This document shows positions 32,807 to 42,296 of a stretch of 64,000 bases of DNA, piece by piece. Under the pieces are notes generated by a model, which worked only from the letters and a program-made list of their open reading frames with translations, ran no database searches and was not told the origin of the DNA. Each line of letters begins with the position of its first letter. Position 1 is the stretch's first letter. The translations under genes were made by a program, and so were the position numbers. This DNA is from Reichenbachiella ulvae (GTDB taxonomy: Bacteria; Bacteroidota; Bacteroidia; Cytophagales; Cyclobacteriaceae): the NCBI RefSeq assembly GCF_025833875.1, contig NZ_JAOYOD010000001.1:4030001-4094000 (forward strand), read 5' to 3'.

Positions 32807-35248
32807 TTATTCAATTCGCAGCGACTTCACTGGATTAGAGACGGCAGTCTTGATCGACTGAAAGGCTATCGTACCAAAGACCAAAACCATGGTTGCCAAA
32901 CTAGCCCAGAGATAATTGATCGGCGCTATATCCACTCGATAGGAAAATTCTTCTAGCCAAACTCCTGCAAACCAATATGCGACGGGTACCGCAATCAACA
33001 CAGCGATCAGAATCAATACCATAAAACGTCTGGACAACATCATGACCAAACTAGTCACAGAGGCACCCAGCACTTTTCTGATGCCGACTTCCTTCATCTT
33101 TTGGCCAGCTACGAAAATGATCAGACCATATGAACCCAAACATGAAATAAGAATGGCAAGAATCGAAAAATTACCCACCATTCGCCCGAATCGATCCTGC
33201 GCTTCGTAGGCATCGTTCAGCTGAGCGTTCAAAAAGGTATGAGAAAAGGTCTCACTCGGAAAATGCTCGTTCCATTTCGCTTCTATAGCACTCAATGTTT
33301 CAGGAATATTTTGATTATGAATGGAAATGGAAAAGAAACCAAATTGTCCTGGATTGATATTCAAAACCAGAGAAGTAATCGGTCGATTGAGCGTTTCAAA
33401 GTTGAAGTCTCTGATCACCCCAACAATCTTCCCTTTTTTCCCCTCCACTTCCATCGATTTGCCAATGGCCTCTTCATTGCTACCCAGATTATATTCCTTC
33501 ACACCTTGTTCGTTGATGATGAAGGCTTCCATATGATCCGTCCCAAAACTCTCATCAAAGCTTCGACCCGCTACCAATTCAATATCGTAAGTTTCCAAAA
33601 AGTCATAATCGACTGATAGCACTGGCGCAATCAATTTGTCCTCTGGTGTGAATCCTTCCGGCACCACTCCTCTGTTGACCACCCCTCCTCCGGGTACATT
33701 TGCAGACAAAGTGCTTGCCCTTACACCGGGAATTTTCGCAATATCATCTTCGAATGCTTTCATCTGCTGGCGCTTCTGCTCGTTGATACCACCAAATATG
33801 TTATTCATGTTTTGGCTTTGAACAGGTACATTGATCATATGGTCTTTTTGGAATCCCAAAGGTTTGTTTTTGATGAAATCCAGTTGATCAAATACCAAAA
33901 GCGTCGAGGATATTAATATGATAGAAATAGCAAATTGAATGACCATCAGGACATTGCGGAAGGCAAAACCGCTCTTGTCATTTTTGGCTACCATGCCTTT
34001 CACACTCTCTACTGGTGAAATTCTCGTGACAAAAAACGCGGGGTATAAACCGGCTAAAAAACTAGTCACTACAAAGAGCACCACGATCATAATCCAGGTT
34101 TCCCATTGATAAAACACCTCTACTCCCAACTCCTTTCCAGTCATCCTGTTGAGCACACCCACCATGAAAAAAGCAGCAATAAAACCCAAAACCGTAGCGG
34201 CTGCAGTAGTCACAAAAGATTCACCCATAAACTGCATCACCAAATCTCGTTTCCAGGCACCCAGGACTTTTCTCACACCAATTTCTTTCGTTCGCTGAAG
34301 TGAACGAGCAGTAGACAAATTGATGAAATTGATACAAGCAATTAATAGGGTGAGAATACCCACGGTGATGAATACTTTGATAAAAGTTTGACTCCCTGGG
34401 TTGTCATTGACGCCCGACACTTCTTCATCCATATGGATGGACAAAAGAGGTTGTAATTTGAAGGCTTGACTGATCTGCATATCCTCAGGAATCTTTTCCT
34501 CCACAAAGTCCGGAAAACGTGCATTGACACTAGCAGCTGACTGTCCTTCTTTCAAAAGGACATAGGTCGAAGAGTGAGAAAACACCCAGTTCTCTTTGAT
34601 TATTCTTCTCAGCAAATCGGCAAGACCTTCTGGCTCAATGATCACCTGATCATAAAAGGGAACCAACATGTCAAAATGAAGATGGGAATTGCTCGGAAAA
34701 TCCTCGGCCACCCCAATGACCTTAAATGGTTTCCCCTCCAGCTCTATGGATTGGCCAGTAGCTATTTCCTCACCAAAATATTTTTCTTTCAACTCACGAT
34801 TGAGCACAACAGTTAATGGAGTTGACAGAGGCTCGGATGTCGGTTTCTCGATCCATTCAAAGTCAAAAATTTGGAAAACAGAGGAATCTGCAAAGAAAAC
34901 CTGATCCTCTTCGAATCGCTTGGGGGCAGCACCTTGTTGAGGAACTTGTATACTCACACCTCGGCTATAGAGTCTTGCAGACTGTTCTATTTCGGGAAAG
35001 TAATCACCAAAATACTCATTAAAAATCGGCGGTATCTGACCAATGTTAAATTCCTGAACCATATACTGCACACGATAGATTCTATCCGCCTTGGACTGGA
35101 ACTTGTCAAAACTGAGTTCATCCTTTACAAAAATGAAGATCAACAAACAGCAGGTGATACCAGCTGTGAGCCCCATCACGTTGATAAAACTGAAAGTCTT
35201 GTGCTTGTACAGGTTTCGGATGGCAATGAGTAGATAGTTTCTAAGCAT
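32807..35248 (-). CDS. ABC transporter permease, MacB/FtsX type, 813 aa
   Basis: Begins MLRNYLLIAIRNLYKHKTFS, the conserved start of this family. It has two MacB-like periplasmic core domains and two groups of FtsX helices: one near residue 21, three around residues 285-420, one near 430, and three at the C-terminus. FtsX motifs follow the helices (STARSLQRTKEIGVRKVLGA, KMKEVGIRKVLGASVTSLV). These large tandem permeases are abundant in Cytophagales and lack the fused ATPase found in MacB. The ATPase partner is not encoded nearby. Likely role: export or mechanotransmission at the inner membrane. Substrate unknown. Confidence 0.92.
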   Translation of the reverse strand: MLRNYLLIAIRNLYKHKTFSFINVMGLTAGITCCLLIFIFVKDELSFDKFQSKADRIYRVQYMVQEFNIGQIPPIFNEYFGDYFPEIEQSARLYSRGVSIQVPQQGAAPKRFEEDQVFFADSSVFQIFDFEWIEKPTSEPLSTPLTVVLNRELKEKYFGEEIATGQSIELEGKPFKVIGVAEDFPSNSHLHFDMLVPFYDQVIIEPEGLADLLRRIIKENWVFSHSSTYVLLKEGQSAASVNARFPDFVEEKIPEDMQISQAFKLQPLLSIHMDEEVSGVNDNPGSQTFIKVFITVGILTLLIACINFINLSTARSLQRTKEIGVRKVLGAWKRDLVMQFMGESFVTTAAATVLGFIAAFFMVGVLNRMTGKELGVEVFYQWETWIMIVVLFVVTSFLAGLYPAFFVTRISPVESVKGMVAKNDKSGFAFRNVLMVIQFAISIILISSTLLVFDQLDFIKNKPLGFQKDHMINVPVQSQNMNNIFGGINEQKRQQMKAFEDDIAKIPGVRASTLSANVPGGGVVNRGVVPEGFTPEDKLIAPVLSVDYDFLETYDIELVAGRSFDESFGTDHMEAFIINEQGVKEYNLGSNEEAIGKSMEVEGKKGKIVGVIRDFNFETLNRPITSLVLNINPGQFGFFSISIHNQNIPETLSAIEAKWNEHFPSETFSHTFLNAQLNDAYEAQDRFGRMVGNFSILAILISCLGSYGLIIFVAGQKMKEVGIRKVLGASVTSLVMMLSRRFMVLILIAVLIAVPVAYWFAGVWLEEFSYRVDIAPINYLWASLATMVLVFGTIAFQSIKTAVSNPVKSLRIE

Positions 35249-35409
35249 AACTCTATTGGGTTATTTTCTAATTACTTAGTTGCTATGCCGATAGTGTTTA
35301 TTACAAAACACTTTTCGCCTTATTTAAATGGTTGTATTTGGATTACGGGAGGCAAAAATCTATAGATGTTTGGATGAGCAACCATTGCCTCGTTCATTCT
35401 GCGCAATTT

Positions 35410-35967
35410 CTAATTATCTATCTCACGAATAACCTTTGCTGGGTTTCCACCTACAAATACATTATTAGGTACATCTTTGGTCACTACTGCTCCTGCACCA
35501 ATTACTACGCCATTTCCGATTGTTACCCCTGGGCATATCACTGCAGCCCCACCTATCCAAACATCGTTTCCAATGGTGACGGGTTTTGCATATTCCAGCC
35601 ATTCCGCTCTGGATTTGGCCTCCATAGGATGAGTGGCTGTGTAGATTTGCACATTAGGTCCCAGCAGCACATTGTTGCCCATCTTCACCTTCATCACATC
35701 CAATATGCAACAGTTGAAATTCATGAACACTTTTTCGCCCACTTCAATGTTATAACCATAGTCGCAGTAGAACGGAGGTTCTACCCATAGGCCTTTTCCT
35801 GCCTTGCCAAATAACTTGTAGAAAAGCTTATTGCGCATCTCCTTTTTGGCATCTCCCATGGTGTTGATGTCCTGAAAGATGAGGCGGGCACAATGGCGCT
35901 CCGCTTCTAACTCCGTGTCAGAGGCATCATAGAGCTGACCCGACAGCATTTTCTCCTTCTCGGTCAT
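35410..35967 (-). CDS. Sugar O-acetyltransferase (maltose acetyltransferase/LacA-NodL family)
   Basis: 185 aa. The N-terminal helical part begins MTEKEKMLSGQLYDASDTEL. It is followed by a left-handed parallel beta-helix of hexapeptide repeats (IGNDVWIGGAAVICPGVTIG, NGVVIGAGAVVTKDVP) and the terminal VFVGGNPAKVIREI. The catalytic His is in IYTATHPMEAKSRAEW. It transfers acetyl from acetyl-CoA to a sugar hydroxyl and works as a trimer in the cytosol. The start overlaps the stop of the upstream gene by four bases (ATGA), so the two are coupled. Confidence 0.94.
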   Translation of the reverse strand: MTEKEKMLSGQLYDASDTELEAERHCARLIFQDINTMGDAKKEMRNKLFYKLFGKAGKGLWVEPPFYCDYGYNIEVGEKVFMNFNCCILDVMKVKMGNNVLLGPNVQIYTATHPMEAKSRAEWLEYAKPVTIGNDVWIGGAAVICPGVTIGNGVVIGAGAVVTKDVPNNVFVGGNPAKVIREIDN

Positions 35968-36488
35968 GGGTTGTTGGCTTTGCGTCTGTATACGCCGTGG
36001 AAGGCTACAGTCACCCTTTGCTCATTAGAATCCAATATCTCCCAAAGCTGGCTCACGGTGTTTTCATCAATCTTTGTGTAGGTGATCCGATCATAGTACC
36101 AATCGATTTTCTTGCCTCTGGTCAGACCACTTTGAAGAACCATGCTTCCATCCCTGAATCTCCCTTTGAGTTTAAGACTAGATCCACCACTGTCCAACCA
36201 AAGTTGATTCCAGGTACCATCCGATGGATCAAAATAGTTGAAACTACGGCCCGTAATTCCCGACTCTCCTCTCCAATGCTCCTGCACGATACAATCCCTT
36301 TCAAGTTTGACGATGGTGTTTTCCCCCAGTTTTTTGTTTTCAGTGGTGAAGACCTCCCAGTCTCCGAGCCAAAAATCAAATTCGGAATGTTTGACAGAAC
36401 AACAGGCGCAATCCTCTTGTGCCTGCGCCGGAGAAATATAAAAAAGGAGCACAAGGCTCAATACGGGTAATGCTGCTTTCATGATCAT
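35964..36488 (-). CDS. Secreted protein of unknown function, DUF1579-like pattern
   Basis: 174 aa; signal peptide MKAALPVLSLVLLFYISPAQA, with the start possibly at the second Met (36482). The mature part opens with EDCACCSVKHSEFDFWLGDW; FDFWLGDWEV is the diagnostic block of a family of secreted 'FWxGxW' proteins. It has five short beta-strand blocks and Trp-rich motifs (WNQLWLDSGGSS). A Cys cluster near the mature N-terminus may form disulfides. It is translationally coupled to the acetyltransferase gene. Function unknown. Confidence 0.7.
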   Translation of the reverse strand: MIMKAALPVLSLVLLFYISPAQAQEDCACCSVKHSEFDFWLGDWEVFTTENKKLGENTIVKLERDCIVQEHWRGESGITGRSFNYFDPSDGTWNQLWLDSGGSSLKLKGRFRDGSMVLQSGLTRGKKIDWYYDRITYTKIDENTVSQLWEILDSNEQRVTVAFHGVYRRKANNP

Positions 36489-36565
36489 TTTTTAGTTATG
36501 TCCCTCAAAATACTAAATGCCAGCCTATTGGCCAAGAATTGAGAGAGTTGTACAGTATTTAGGAC

Positions 36566-37267
36566 TTATTCTGATTGAAGTTTTACATGACTGATATGAA
36601 CCTGCATGTCCAGGGTTTCAGGCCCATCAAAGGCCGTATAGATGGTGAAGCCCAATTGCAGTTCGGTAGGCATATTCTGCTCGGTCGAATGTATTAGGTT
36701 CCAGTTTTCCTCGCTTTCGGCAGTTCTCTGATAGAAAGAAAAAAGATTTCCTTCGCGAACCAGTCTAAGATCGTGCGCATGGCTTCCATCCTGAGTGATT
36801 GTATAATCAGACTGACTGTCACGAGTGATTTTGTATTCATATCCTGAAATTGGCGATTGGGTATTGACGCCCGTGCCTGTAACGACATGCACATAGTTCT
36901 CTGAAGCGCTACCAGGATCACGCGCCACCAATCCACCAAAGGAATAGCTTTCGACAGGTGCCTGAGTACCTGCCACATTGGATGTCACCACGGTTGCTGA
37001 AAAATCGAAATCACCAGAATGCGTCATGAAATACATTCCACCCGTTTCAGCATTGAACCAGGCTGCATTTTGATTGAGTGTTAAGGTCAGCTCTTCTCCA
37101 TCTAGCTTTACATCAAAGACGGAAGCATTAAATGAAGACCAATTGTAATCTGAAAAAGAAAAAGTCTGATTAGGGAGCTCCTCTTCGATCATCTCTATGA
37201 CATCATCCTTGGAGTCACAGGCAGTAAAGAATATGAGAATCAGGAGGCTAAGGATTGGAGGTTTCAT
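36566..37267 (-). CDS. Lipoprotein with concanavalin-like (DUF1349-like) fold, 233 aa
   Basis: Lipoprotein signal MKPPILSLLILIFFTAC, then an acidic linker. The body (YNWSSFNASVFDVKLDGEEL ... GGMYFMTHSGDFDFSATVVT ... LQLGFTIYTAFDGPETLDMQ) has the strand order of laminin-G/concanavalin-like domains of the DUF1349 type, which are carbohydrate-binding or structural. No catalytic residues can be named. It stands between genes with its own terminal gaps. Likely exposed at the cell surface or in the periplasm. Confidence 0.7.
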   Translation of the reverse strand: MKPPILSLLILIFFTACDSKDDVIEMIEEELPNQTFSFSDYNWSSFNASVFDVKLDGEELTLTLNQNAAWFNAETGGMYFMTHSGDFDFSATVVTSNVAGTQAPVESYSFGGLVARDPGSASENYVHVVTGTGVNTQSPISGYEYKITRDSQSDYTITQDGSHAHDLRLVREGNLFSFYQRTAESEENWNLIHSTEQNMPTELQLGFTIYTAFDGPETLDMQVHISHVKLQSE

Positions 37268-37338
37268 TGTACAGGTTTTTTTAGATAAACCTGTTATTTG
37301 TCCATTTATTGCCTCTATGCTGGATTATTGAAGATGAA

Positions 37339-37375
37339 AACCATGAACCAAAGGTCATTCCTTCGATTCATGGTT
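37339..37375 (-). terminator. Weak hairpin terminator after NDH-2
   Basis: AACCATGAA pairs with TTCATGGTT (37339-37347 with 37367-37375). On the minus strand a short TTCATC follows, so termination is plausible but weak. It lies just downstream of the NDH-2 stop. Confidence 0.35.
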
Positions 37376-37384
37376 CGTTATTGC

Positions 37385-38728
37385 TTATACAGGCATTTCC
37401 TCTGCCTGCTTTTTTGCTTTGTACTTCTTCTTAACGAATGGACGAATAATCAGACGGGTACCACGATCGTAGGTAAAGTAGTTCCACACCCAATTGCTCA
37501 TAATGACAATCTTGTTTCGGAACTCTACGATCAGCACCAGGTGAACAAACATCCACATAAGCCAGGCCATGAATCCACCGAACTTGAGCTTACCAAAGAC
37601 TTCTGTCACCGCTTTGTTGCGACCCACAGTTGCCATAGTGCCTTTGTCCACATATTTGAAAGGCTTCCAATTATCTTTTTCTAATCCCTTGTTCAGGTTT
37701 TTAGCCAAAAGCTCGGCCTGCTGTATAGCGACTGGGGCCAACATAGGATGACCTCTTTCGAATTCCTCGCTCTTCATGCTAGCCACATCACCGATAGCAT
37801 AGACTTCATCAAAGCCTTCTACCTTGTTGAATTCATTGACCTGGTAACGTTTGTCGCGCGTTACTTTTTGATCCATACCCGTCAGGGCATTTCCATTCAC
37901 ACCTGCTGCCCAGATCAAGGTTTCGGACGGAATCTGCATGCCGTCATTCAACTCTACCGTTTCTCCATCAAAGGACTTCACAATTTTGCCCACATAGAGA
38001 TTCACATCAAATTTCTTGAGGTATTCAAAAGCCTTTTCTCCTGACTTTTCACTCATACCTCCGAGGAGCCTGTCTTGCCCTTCCACCAGATATATCTGCA
38101 TCTTGTTCAGGTTCAACTCAGGAAAATCCTTCGGCAAAACATGCTTCTTCAACTCACCCAGAGCTCCGGCCACTTCCACTCCTGTAGGCCCACCACCGAC
38201 GATCACGTAGTTCATCAATCGCTGAACCTCATTTTCATCGTTTTTCAATACTGCCTTTTCAAAATTCTGAAGAATCTGCGATCTAAGGTTTAAAGCGTGA
38301 GGCAATTGCTTCAATGGAAAAGCCTTCTGCTCAAATTCTTCATTGTTGAAGAAATTGGTAATAGAACCACAAGCAAGGATCAAATGATCATAGCTGAGTT
38401 CACCAATGTTAGTTTCTACAATTTTCTCTACAGGATCGATCTTATGAGCACTTGCCATTCTAAAGAAGAAATTCTTTTTCTTTTGAAAGGTCTTTCTCAA
38501 AGGACCTGCAATCGAATCTGGCTCCAGACCAGCTGTAGCCACCTGATACAGCAGGGGCTGAAAGGTGTGATAGTTGTATCTGTCCAATAAGACCACCTGA
38601 TATTTTCGGGTATCGATCCGCTTGACAAAACGAAGACCTCCAAAACCACCACCGATGATGACAATTCTTGGAAGATCAGACTTGGGAATATTGATTTTTT
38701 CGAGTTGGGAGATGTGCGCTTGATTCAT
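37385..38728 (-). CDS. ndh: Type II NADH dehydrogenase (NDH-2), NAD(P)/FAD oxidoreductase
   Basis: 447 aa from the ATG at 38728, preferred over the GTG at 38749. The FAD-binding fold is IVIIGGGFGGLRFVKRI, the NADH-binding fold VIVGGGPTGVEVAGALGELK, and the FAD-pyrophosphate motif VYAIGDVASM. The C-terminal ~90 residues hold a hydrophobic segment (GFMAWLMWMFVHLVLIVEF), the membrane anchor usual in NDH-2, and end in a basic tail. The enzyme transfers electrons from NADH to quinone without pumping protons. Monocistronic, with no other respiratory genes next to it. Confidence 0.93.
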   Translation of the reverse strand: MNQAHISQLEKINIPKSDLPRIVIIGGGFGGLRFVKRIDTRKYQVVLLDRYNYHTFQPLLYQVATAGLEPDSIAGPLRKTFQKKKNFFFRMASAHKIDPVEKIVETNIGELSYDHLILACGSITNFFNNEEFEQKAFPLKQLPHALNLRSQILQNFEKAVLKNDENEVQRLMNYVIVGGGPTGVEVAGALGELKKHVLPKDFPELNLNKMQIYLVEGQDRLLGGMSEKSGEKAFEYLKKFDVNLYVGKIVKSFDGETVELNDGMQIPSETLIWAAGVNGNALTGMDQKVTRDKRYQVNEFNKVEGFDEVYAIGDVASMKSEEFERGHPMLAPVAIQQAELLAKNLNKGLEKDNWKPFKYVDKGTMATVGRNKAVTEVFGKLKFGGFMAWLMWMFVHLVLIVEFRNKIVIMSNWVWNYFTYDRGTRLIIRPFVKKKYKAKKQAEEMPV

Positions 38729-38820
38729 GTGAGTAAGTGTTGATAACACATTGATAGATACGAGCGCGAAGGTAGCGAGTTGACGAATTTAAAGGAATAA
38801 TCCAGACACTATTAAACATA

Positions 38821-38855
38821 AAAAAGGGGCAAAAAACATATTGTTCCTTGCCCCT
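38821..38855 (-). terminator. Terminator after the MFS gene
   Basis: AGGGGCAA pairs with TTGCCCCT (38825-38832 with 38848-38855). The minus strand continues into a T-run (38821-38825), and the hairpin follows the MFS stop by about 20 bp. Confidence 0.8.
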
Positions 38856-38874
38856 GCTCATATAAAGGTTTTTA

Positions 38875-40089
38875 TCAAGCCTCTGCTGCTTGTTTTCTTT
38901 GCCAGAAGAAAATGAAGATGAACACTACGGTTAGCAATATAGGTATGACTGCTATATTGGCCAAGGTGGCCTGACCAGCAGCCAACTCCAGGGCCTCACC
39001 TACCATACCCTCGGAAGCCAAAGTGGCTCGATGTCCTTCGATCCACCCGCCTATGATCGGCTGAAAGATCGAAAGGCCCAGCATACCCACCCCACCAATC
39101 AGAGACATACCCAGCGCACCTGTTTTAGGCTGATACTCGGCGATGAAAGAAATCATATTGGGCCAGAAATAGCACACGCCAATGGCAAACAAGATGGCTG
39201 CTACATAGACCATTCCTCCTGTCGCGATACTCATCAAATAGATAGCGAAAGAAGATATAACAGCTGAAGAAAGTAAAACACCCGTGATATTCAAGCGGTG
39301 AATTAATGGCCCGGCAAATAATCGGCCCACTGCCATCAGTACAGTTACCATCGCCAATACCAAAAGCGGTTGAGCGCCGGAGTTTGCCAATATCCTTTCA
39401 ACCCACGATTGGGTCCCTAGTTCGGTTGTAGCCGTCAGCGCCATACAAATGAGCATCACCCAGTAGATCGGTGAGGTCAAAATGGCTTTGAAGTTTTCAG
39501 CTGTTGAGCTGCTGGATTCGCTTTGTGTCTTTGGGAATTGCTGACCTCTAAACATGAAAAAATAGATCAATGCCGGTATATACATGATCGACAGTTTGAT
39601 CTGCCAGCCACCTCCCATATTGGCCACCAACAAAGCCAACACAGACCCGATGGCAATACCTCCTGGAAACCACACATGAAATCGATTAAGCATGGTAGCT
39701 CTTTTCTCGTCGTACATCGCAGCGATCATGGGGTTGTAGGCTGCCTCTACCATACCGTTCGCAAAACTGATGAAGAAAGTAGAGAAGAACAGAGTGAAAA
39801 AGCTATTGGAAAGAATGGAAAAAGTAATCCCAAGGATATGGCAGATAAATGCAATGTTCCCAATCCTTTTGGGACCCAAAGTATTGTACAGCGGCCCTCC
39901 GATCAATGTGGCAATCGGAAAACCAAATATGCCCATAAAGTTGATCCAGCCTAGCTGACGGTCAGTTAGGCTCATGTCAGCGACCAGATCATTCATGATA
40001 CCAGCACGAATGCCAAAAGCAAAGGCCGTAGTAAGTAGAGCAAAACAGCTGGCGATAAACAGCCGGTTTTTATTCAGTCCATTGTCCAT
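38875..40089 (-). CDS. Major facilitator superfamily transporter
   Basis: 404 aa with about 12 transmembrane helices in two halves. Motifs include FGFPIATLIGGPLYNTLGPKRIG after helix 2 (an MFS loop motif), GMVEAAYNPMIAAMYDEKRAT after helix 4, and FLSAVGRLF-like repeats in the second half (ILMAVGRLFAGPLIHRLNIT). No substrate signature was recognised; a small sugar or organic anion is plausible. It is monocistronic with its own terminator. The start ATG at 40089 places the first helix at residues 10-27, which is normal. Confidence 0.85.
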   Translation of the reverse strand: MDNGLNKNRLFIASCFALLTTAFAFGIRAGIMNDLVADMSLTDRQLGWINFMGIFGFPIATLIGGPLYNTLGPKRIGNIAFICHILGITFSILSNSFFTLFFSTFFISFANGMVEAAYNPMIAAMYDEKRATMLNRFHVWFPGGIAIGSVLALLVANMGGGWQIKLSIMYIPALIYFFMFRGQQFPKTQSESSSSTAENFKAILTSPIYWVMLICMALTATTELGTQSWVERILANSGAQPLLVLAMVTVLMAVGRLFAGPLIHRLNITGVLLSSAVISSFAIYLMSIATGGMVYVAAILFAIGVCYFWPNMISFIAEYQPKTGALGMSLIGGVGMLGLSIFQPIIGGWIEGHRATLASEGMVGEALELAAGQATLANIAVIPILLTVVFIFIFFWQRKQAAEA

Positions 40090-40424
40090 GGTAATAGTAT
40101 TTAGTTCTTAAGTTTTTTAGTCATGCCAATCCTTAATATTCAGAATATTTTTTCAGTTAAAAAAATACCGCCTCGGTATACAATGGATTTGGGATAAATA
40201 TCCCTCGAAAACGCAAGATTTGTCTGTACAAAATTGAAGTCAACTTGCTTTTGTGTAATATCAAAACCTATAAAGGAAGGATTGTTGCACAGCTTATTAG
40301 AAGGTCATTTTTGGAACAGCTTTTAATACAAATAGGATATGTGCAGAAAGTTGTACCAGGAAAAAAAGTGAAGGCTGTCGCCGATCGATCAGTAAAACAT
40401 GATGATCAAAATCTTCAAATAGAA

Positions 40425-40479
40425 CGGGCTGGAAACTCACATCTCCAGCCCGCATAGTAACCCAAAGCGTCTCTTTGGG
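40425..40479 (-). terminator. Pair of adjacent hairpins, possible terminator for a minus-strand transcript
   Basis: Reading the minus strand, CCCAAAG/CTTTGGG comes first and the 9-bp CGGGCTGGA/TCCAGCCCG stem follows, ending in TTCTATTTG. The final T-run is broken, so it would be a weak terminator. It sits just downstream of the short minus-strand ORF. Confidence 0.4.
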
Positions 40480-40499
40480 ATAACCTATTTAACCTAACC

Positions 40500-40637
40500 T
40501 TATTTTAATTTCTGTCTCGGAAAACCTTCGCTTGACCAGAACACTTTGTCATATTTACCTGGATAGATATTGGGGATATTCCGACGTTCATTTTTGACTC
40601 GGATTGAAAGCTGGTTTGGTTTAATCCAACCAACCAA
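40500..40637 (-). CDS. Possible short peptide or gene remnant, about 45 aa
   Basis: The frame is open from 40679 to a TAA at 40502-40500, with only a TTG (40637) as start. The C-terminal half, NIPNIYPGKYDKVFWSSEGF followed by PRQKLK, has a clearly protein-like composition. The same DNA in another frame has ATG and a signal-like start (MKITFRIILVGALWLVGLNQ from 40675), so one gene broken by a frameshift is possible. Two hairpins follow the stop. No homologue is recognised. Confidence 0.22.
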   Translation of the reverse strand: MVGWIKPNQLSIRVKNERRNIPNIYPGKYDKVFWSSEGFPRQKLK

Positions 40638-40796
40638 AGTGCTCCGACTAATATGATTCTGAATGTTATTTTCATCTTTCTAGCTGCTGATTCAGGAGTA
40701 GAAAGAGCGGATAAAAAATTACCCTACCCTACAAGAGCAAATTATTTTTTGCCGTCCTTGACTTATATTTGGAGTTTACTCCACAATCGCCGCGCT

Positions 40797-41324
40797 ATGA
40801 AGGACAAATCCGTCTGTGAAGAACATGGGTTCTTGCACATACATCAGGAACAATCTGTTCCATTAAGAAATTTTCTTTACTACCGATTTGGTAGCCTGGA
40901 AAAGGCCAAAGACTGTGCGCAAGAAGCTTTCATTCGTCTTTGGGAAAACTGCAGCAAGGTGAGCTTCGACAAAGCGAAGAGCTACCTTTTTACCATAGCC
41001 AACCGAATATTTCTGGATGATGCGAGCCACCAAAAAGTGGTACTGAAATTCGAAAAGAGGGAAGCCAGCACGGATGTTCGAATGGAAAACAACCCAGAGT
41101 TTCTTTATCGTGGAGAAGAATTTAAAGCAGAACTGGAGGCGGCAGTCTCTAGCCTTCCGGACAAACAACGCACCGTATTTCTCATGAGCCGCATTGACAA
41201 AACCCCTAACAAGGAAATCGCTGAGGCGCTGGATGTTTCCATAAAAACGGTAGAGAAACACATGACCTCCGCACTCAAGTCCCTGAGAGAGAGTCTGGAC
41301 GAATTGAATCATTACAAAATTTAG
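40797..41324 (+). CDS. ECF RNA polymerase sigma factor, FecI-like
   Basis: 175 aa from the ATG at 40797; upstream in-frame residues are not family-like. Region 2 contains FGSLEKAKDCAQEAFIRLWE and KAKSYLFTIANRIFLDD. Region 4 contains LPDKQRTVFLMSRIDKTPNK followed by EIAEALDVSIKTVEKHMTSA, the helix-turn-helix typical of Bacteroidota 'sigma-70 family' ECF factors that serve TonB receptors. It is first in a sigma/FecR/receptor unit. It should be held inactive by the FecR protein and released when the receptor binds its ligand. Confidence 0.92.
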   Translation: MKDKSVCEEHGFLHIHQEQSVPLRNFLYYRFGSLEKAKDCAQEAFIRLWENCSKVSFDKAKSYLFTIANRIFLDDASHQKVVLKFEKREASTDVRMENNPEFLYRGEEFKAELEAAVSSLPDKQRTVFLMSRIDKTPNKEIAEALDVSIKTVEKHMTSALKSLRESLDELNHYKI

Positions 41325-41372
41325 GTAGGGTAAATAGGAGCCTTCCCGTTTTACAGGTATAGCATAAAGAAG

Positions 41373-42290
41373 ATGGCAGAGCAAAACGAAATAGACCAGA
41401 TACTAAACCAATGGGTTCAGGGCCAGCTGAGCGATGAGCAGGTCAGCGAAATCATAGGAAAAGAGGATATGCTTAAGTACCAGCAGATACTTTTCGAAGT
41501 GGATAGCTGGGTGCCCAGTAAGGAAGAAACTGTTTTCGATCCTAAGGAAGTAATGAATAGACCCAAAGCGAATGAAGGGAAAGTGGTGTCAATGTTTGGG
41601 TGGAAGCGAATGGCAGTGGCCGCTTCCATAGTATTGGTTCTGGCAGTTAGTTTCTTATATCTCGGCAAACGAGAAAAAACCTACTATACCAGTTTTGGTG
41701 AGACCAAACGTGTCGAACTGCCCGATGGATCCTTTGCCACCCTATCTTCTCATTCACAGATTGCCTGGGACAGCAAGGATTGGGATACTGGCTATCGTAA
41801 AGTCCGCTTGAAAGGAAGAGGATTCTTTGAGGTCAAATCAGGGGAGACTTTTAGCGTGGTGAGCGAACAGGGGCAGGTTGAGGTTTTGGGGACACAGTTC
41901 GATGTGGCTGATTACAAAGATGGCTTTTTGGTCCGTTGTTTTGAAGGTAAGGTACGTGCCACGGAGAAGCTCGGTAGTTCGCAACTCGTGACAGCTGGAG
42001 AGGCCGTGCTGTTTCATGAAGGAGATTGGGAAAAGAAAGAAGCCCTTACCAACGCTAAGCCTTCGTGGCTAGAAGCGAAACCAAAATATGAAAACATACC
42101 TCTAGGACTGCTGATCGAAGAAATCGAATCGATCTATGGAGTCAAAGTGGTAACAAAAGACGTCAACCTAAACCGTAGATTCACAGGATCTATTCCAACC
42201 GATGACCTAAAACTTGCATTGGAAATTGTATTTGGTACGCTGGATATCAAATATGAAATCAAAGAACAAAAAGTCATTTTGACGAAGTAA
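41373..42290 (+). CDS. FecR-type anti-sigma factor
   Basis: 305 aa. An N-terminal cytosolic sigma-binding part (DQILNQWVQGQLSDEQVSEI) precedes a single transmembrane helix at about residues 73-93 (MAVAASIVLVLAVSFLYLG). The periplasmic FecR domain includes KRVELPDGSFATLSSHSQIA and VEVLGTQFDVADYKDGFLVR. The C-terminal DUF4974-like domain (IPLGLLIEEIESIYGVKVV ... LALEIVFGTLDIKYEI) resembles an STN fold and contacts the receptor. It lies 48 bp after the sigma gene and 6 bp before the receptor gene. Confidence 0.94.
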   Translation: MAEQNEIDQILNQWVQGQLSDEQVSEIIGKEDMLKYQQILFEVDSWVPSKEETVFDPKEVMNRPKANEGKVVSMFGWKRMAVAASIVLVLAVSFLYLGKREKTYYTSFGETKRVELPDGSFATLSSHSQIAWDSKDWDTGYRKVRLKGRGFFEVKSGETFSVVSEQGQVEVLGTQFDVADYKDGFLVRCFEGKVRATEKLGSSQLVTAGEAVLFHEGDWEKKEALTNAKPSWLEAKPKYENIPLGLLIEEIESIYGVKVVTKDVNLNRRFTGSIPTDDLKLALEIVFGTLDIKYEIKEQKVILTK

Positions 42291-42296
42291 GCAAGC

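Larger units (their letters stand above)
40090..40796. other. Largely non-coding 700-bp gap with two hairpins and a possible short minus-strand ORF
   Basis: Two strong hairpins lie at 40425-40452 (CGGGCTGGA/TCCAGCCCG) and 40461-40479 (CCCAAAG/CTTTGGG). A minus-strand frame upstream of them (40500-40679) is listed separately. TATATTTG at 40764-40771 is a full match to the -7 consensus and lies 25 bp before the ECF sigma start, but no clear -33 element is seen. Plus-strand frames in the gap have no coding character. Confidence 0.5.

Noticed and set aside
40245..40457. 70-aa plus-strand ORF in the gap before the ECF sigma gene
   Set aside because: It runs through the hairpin at 40425-40452 and has no coding character.
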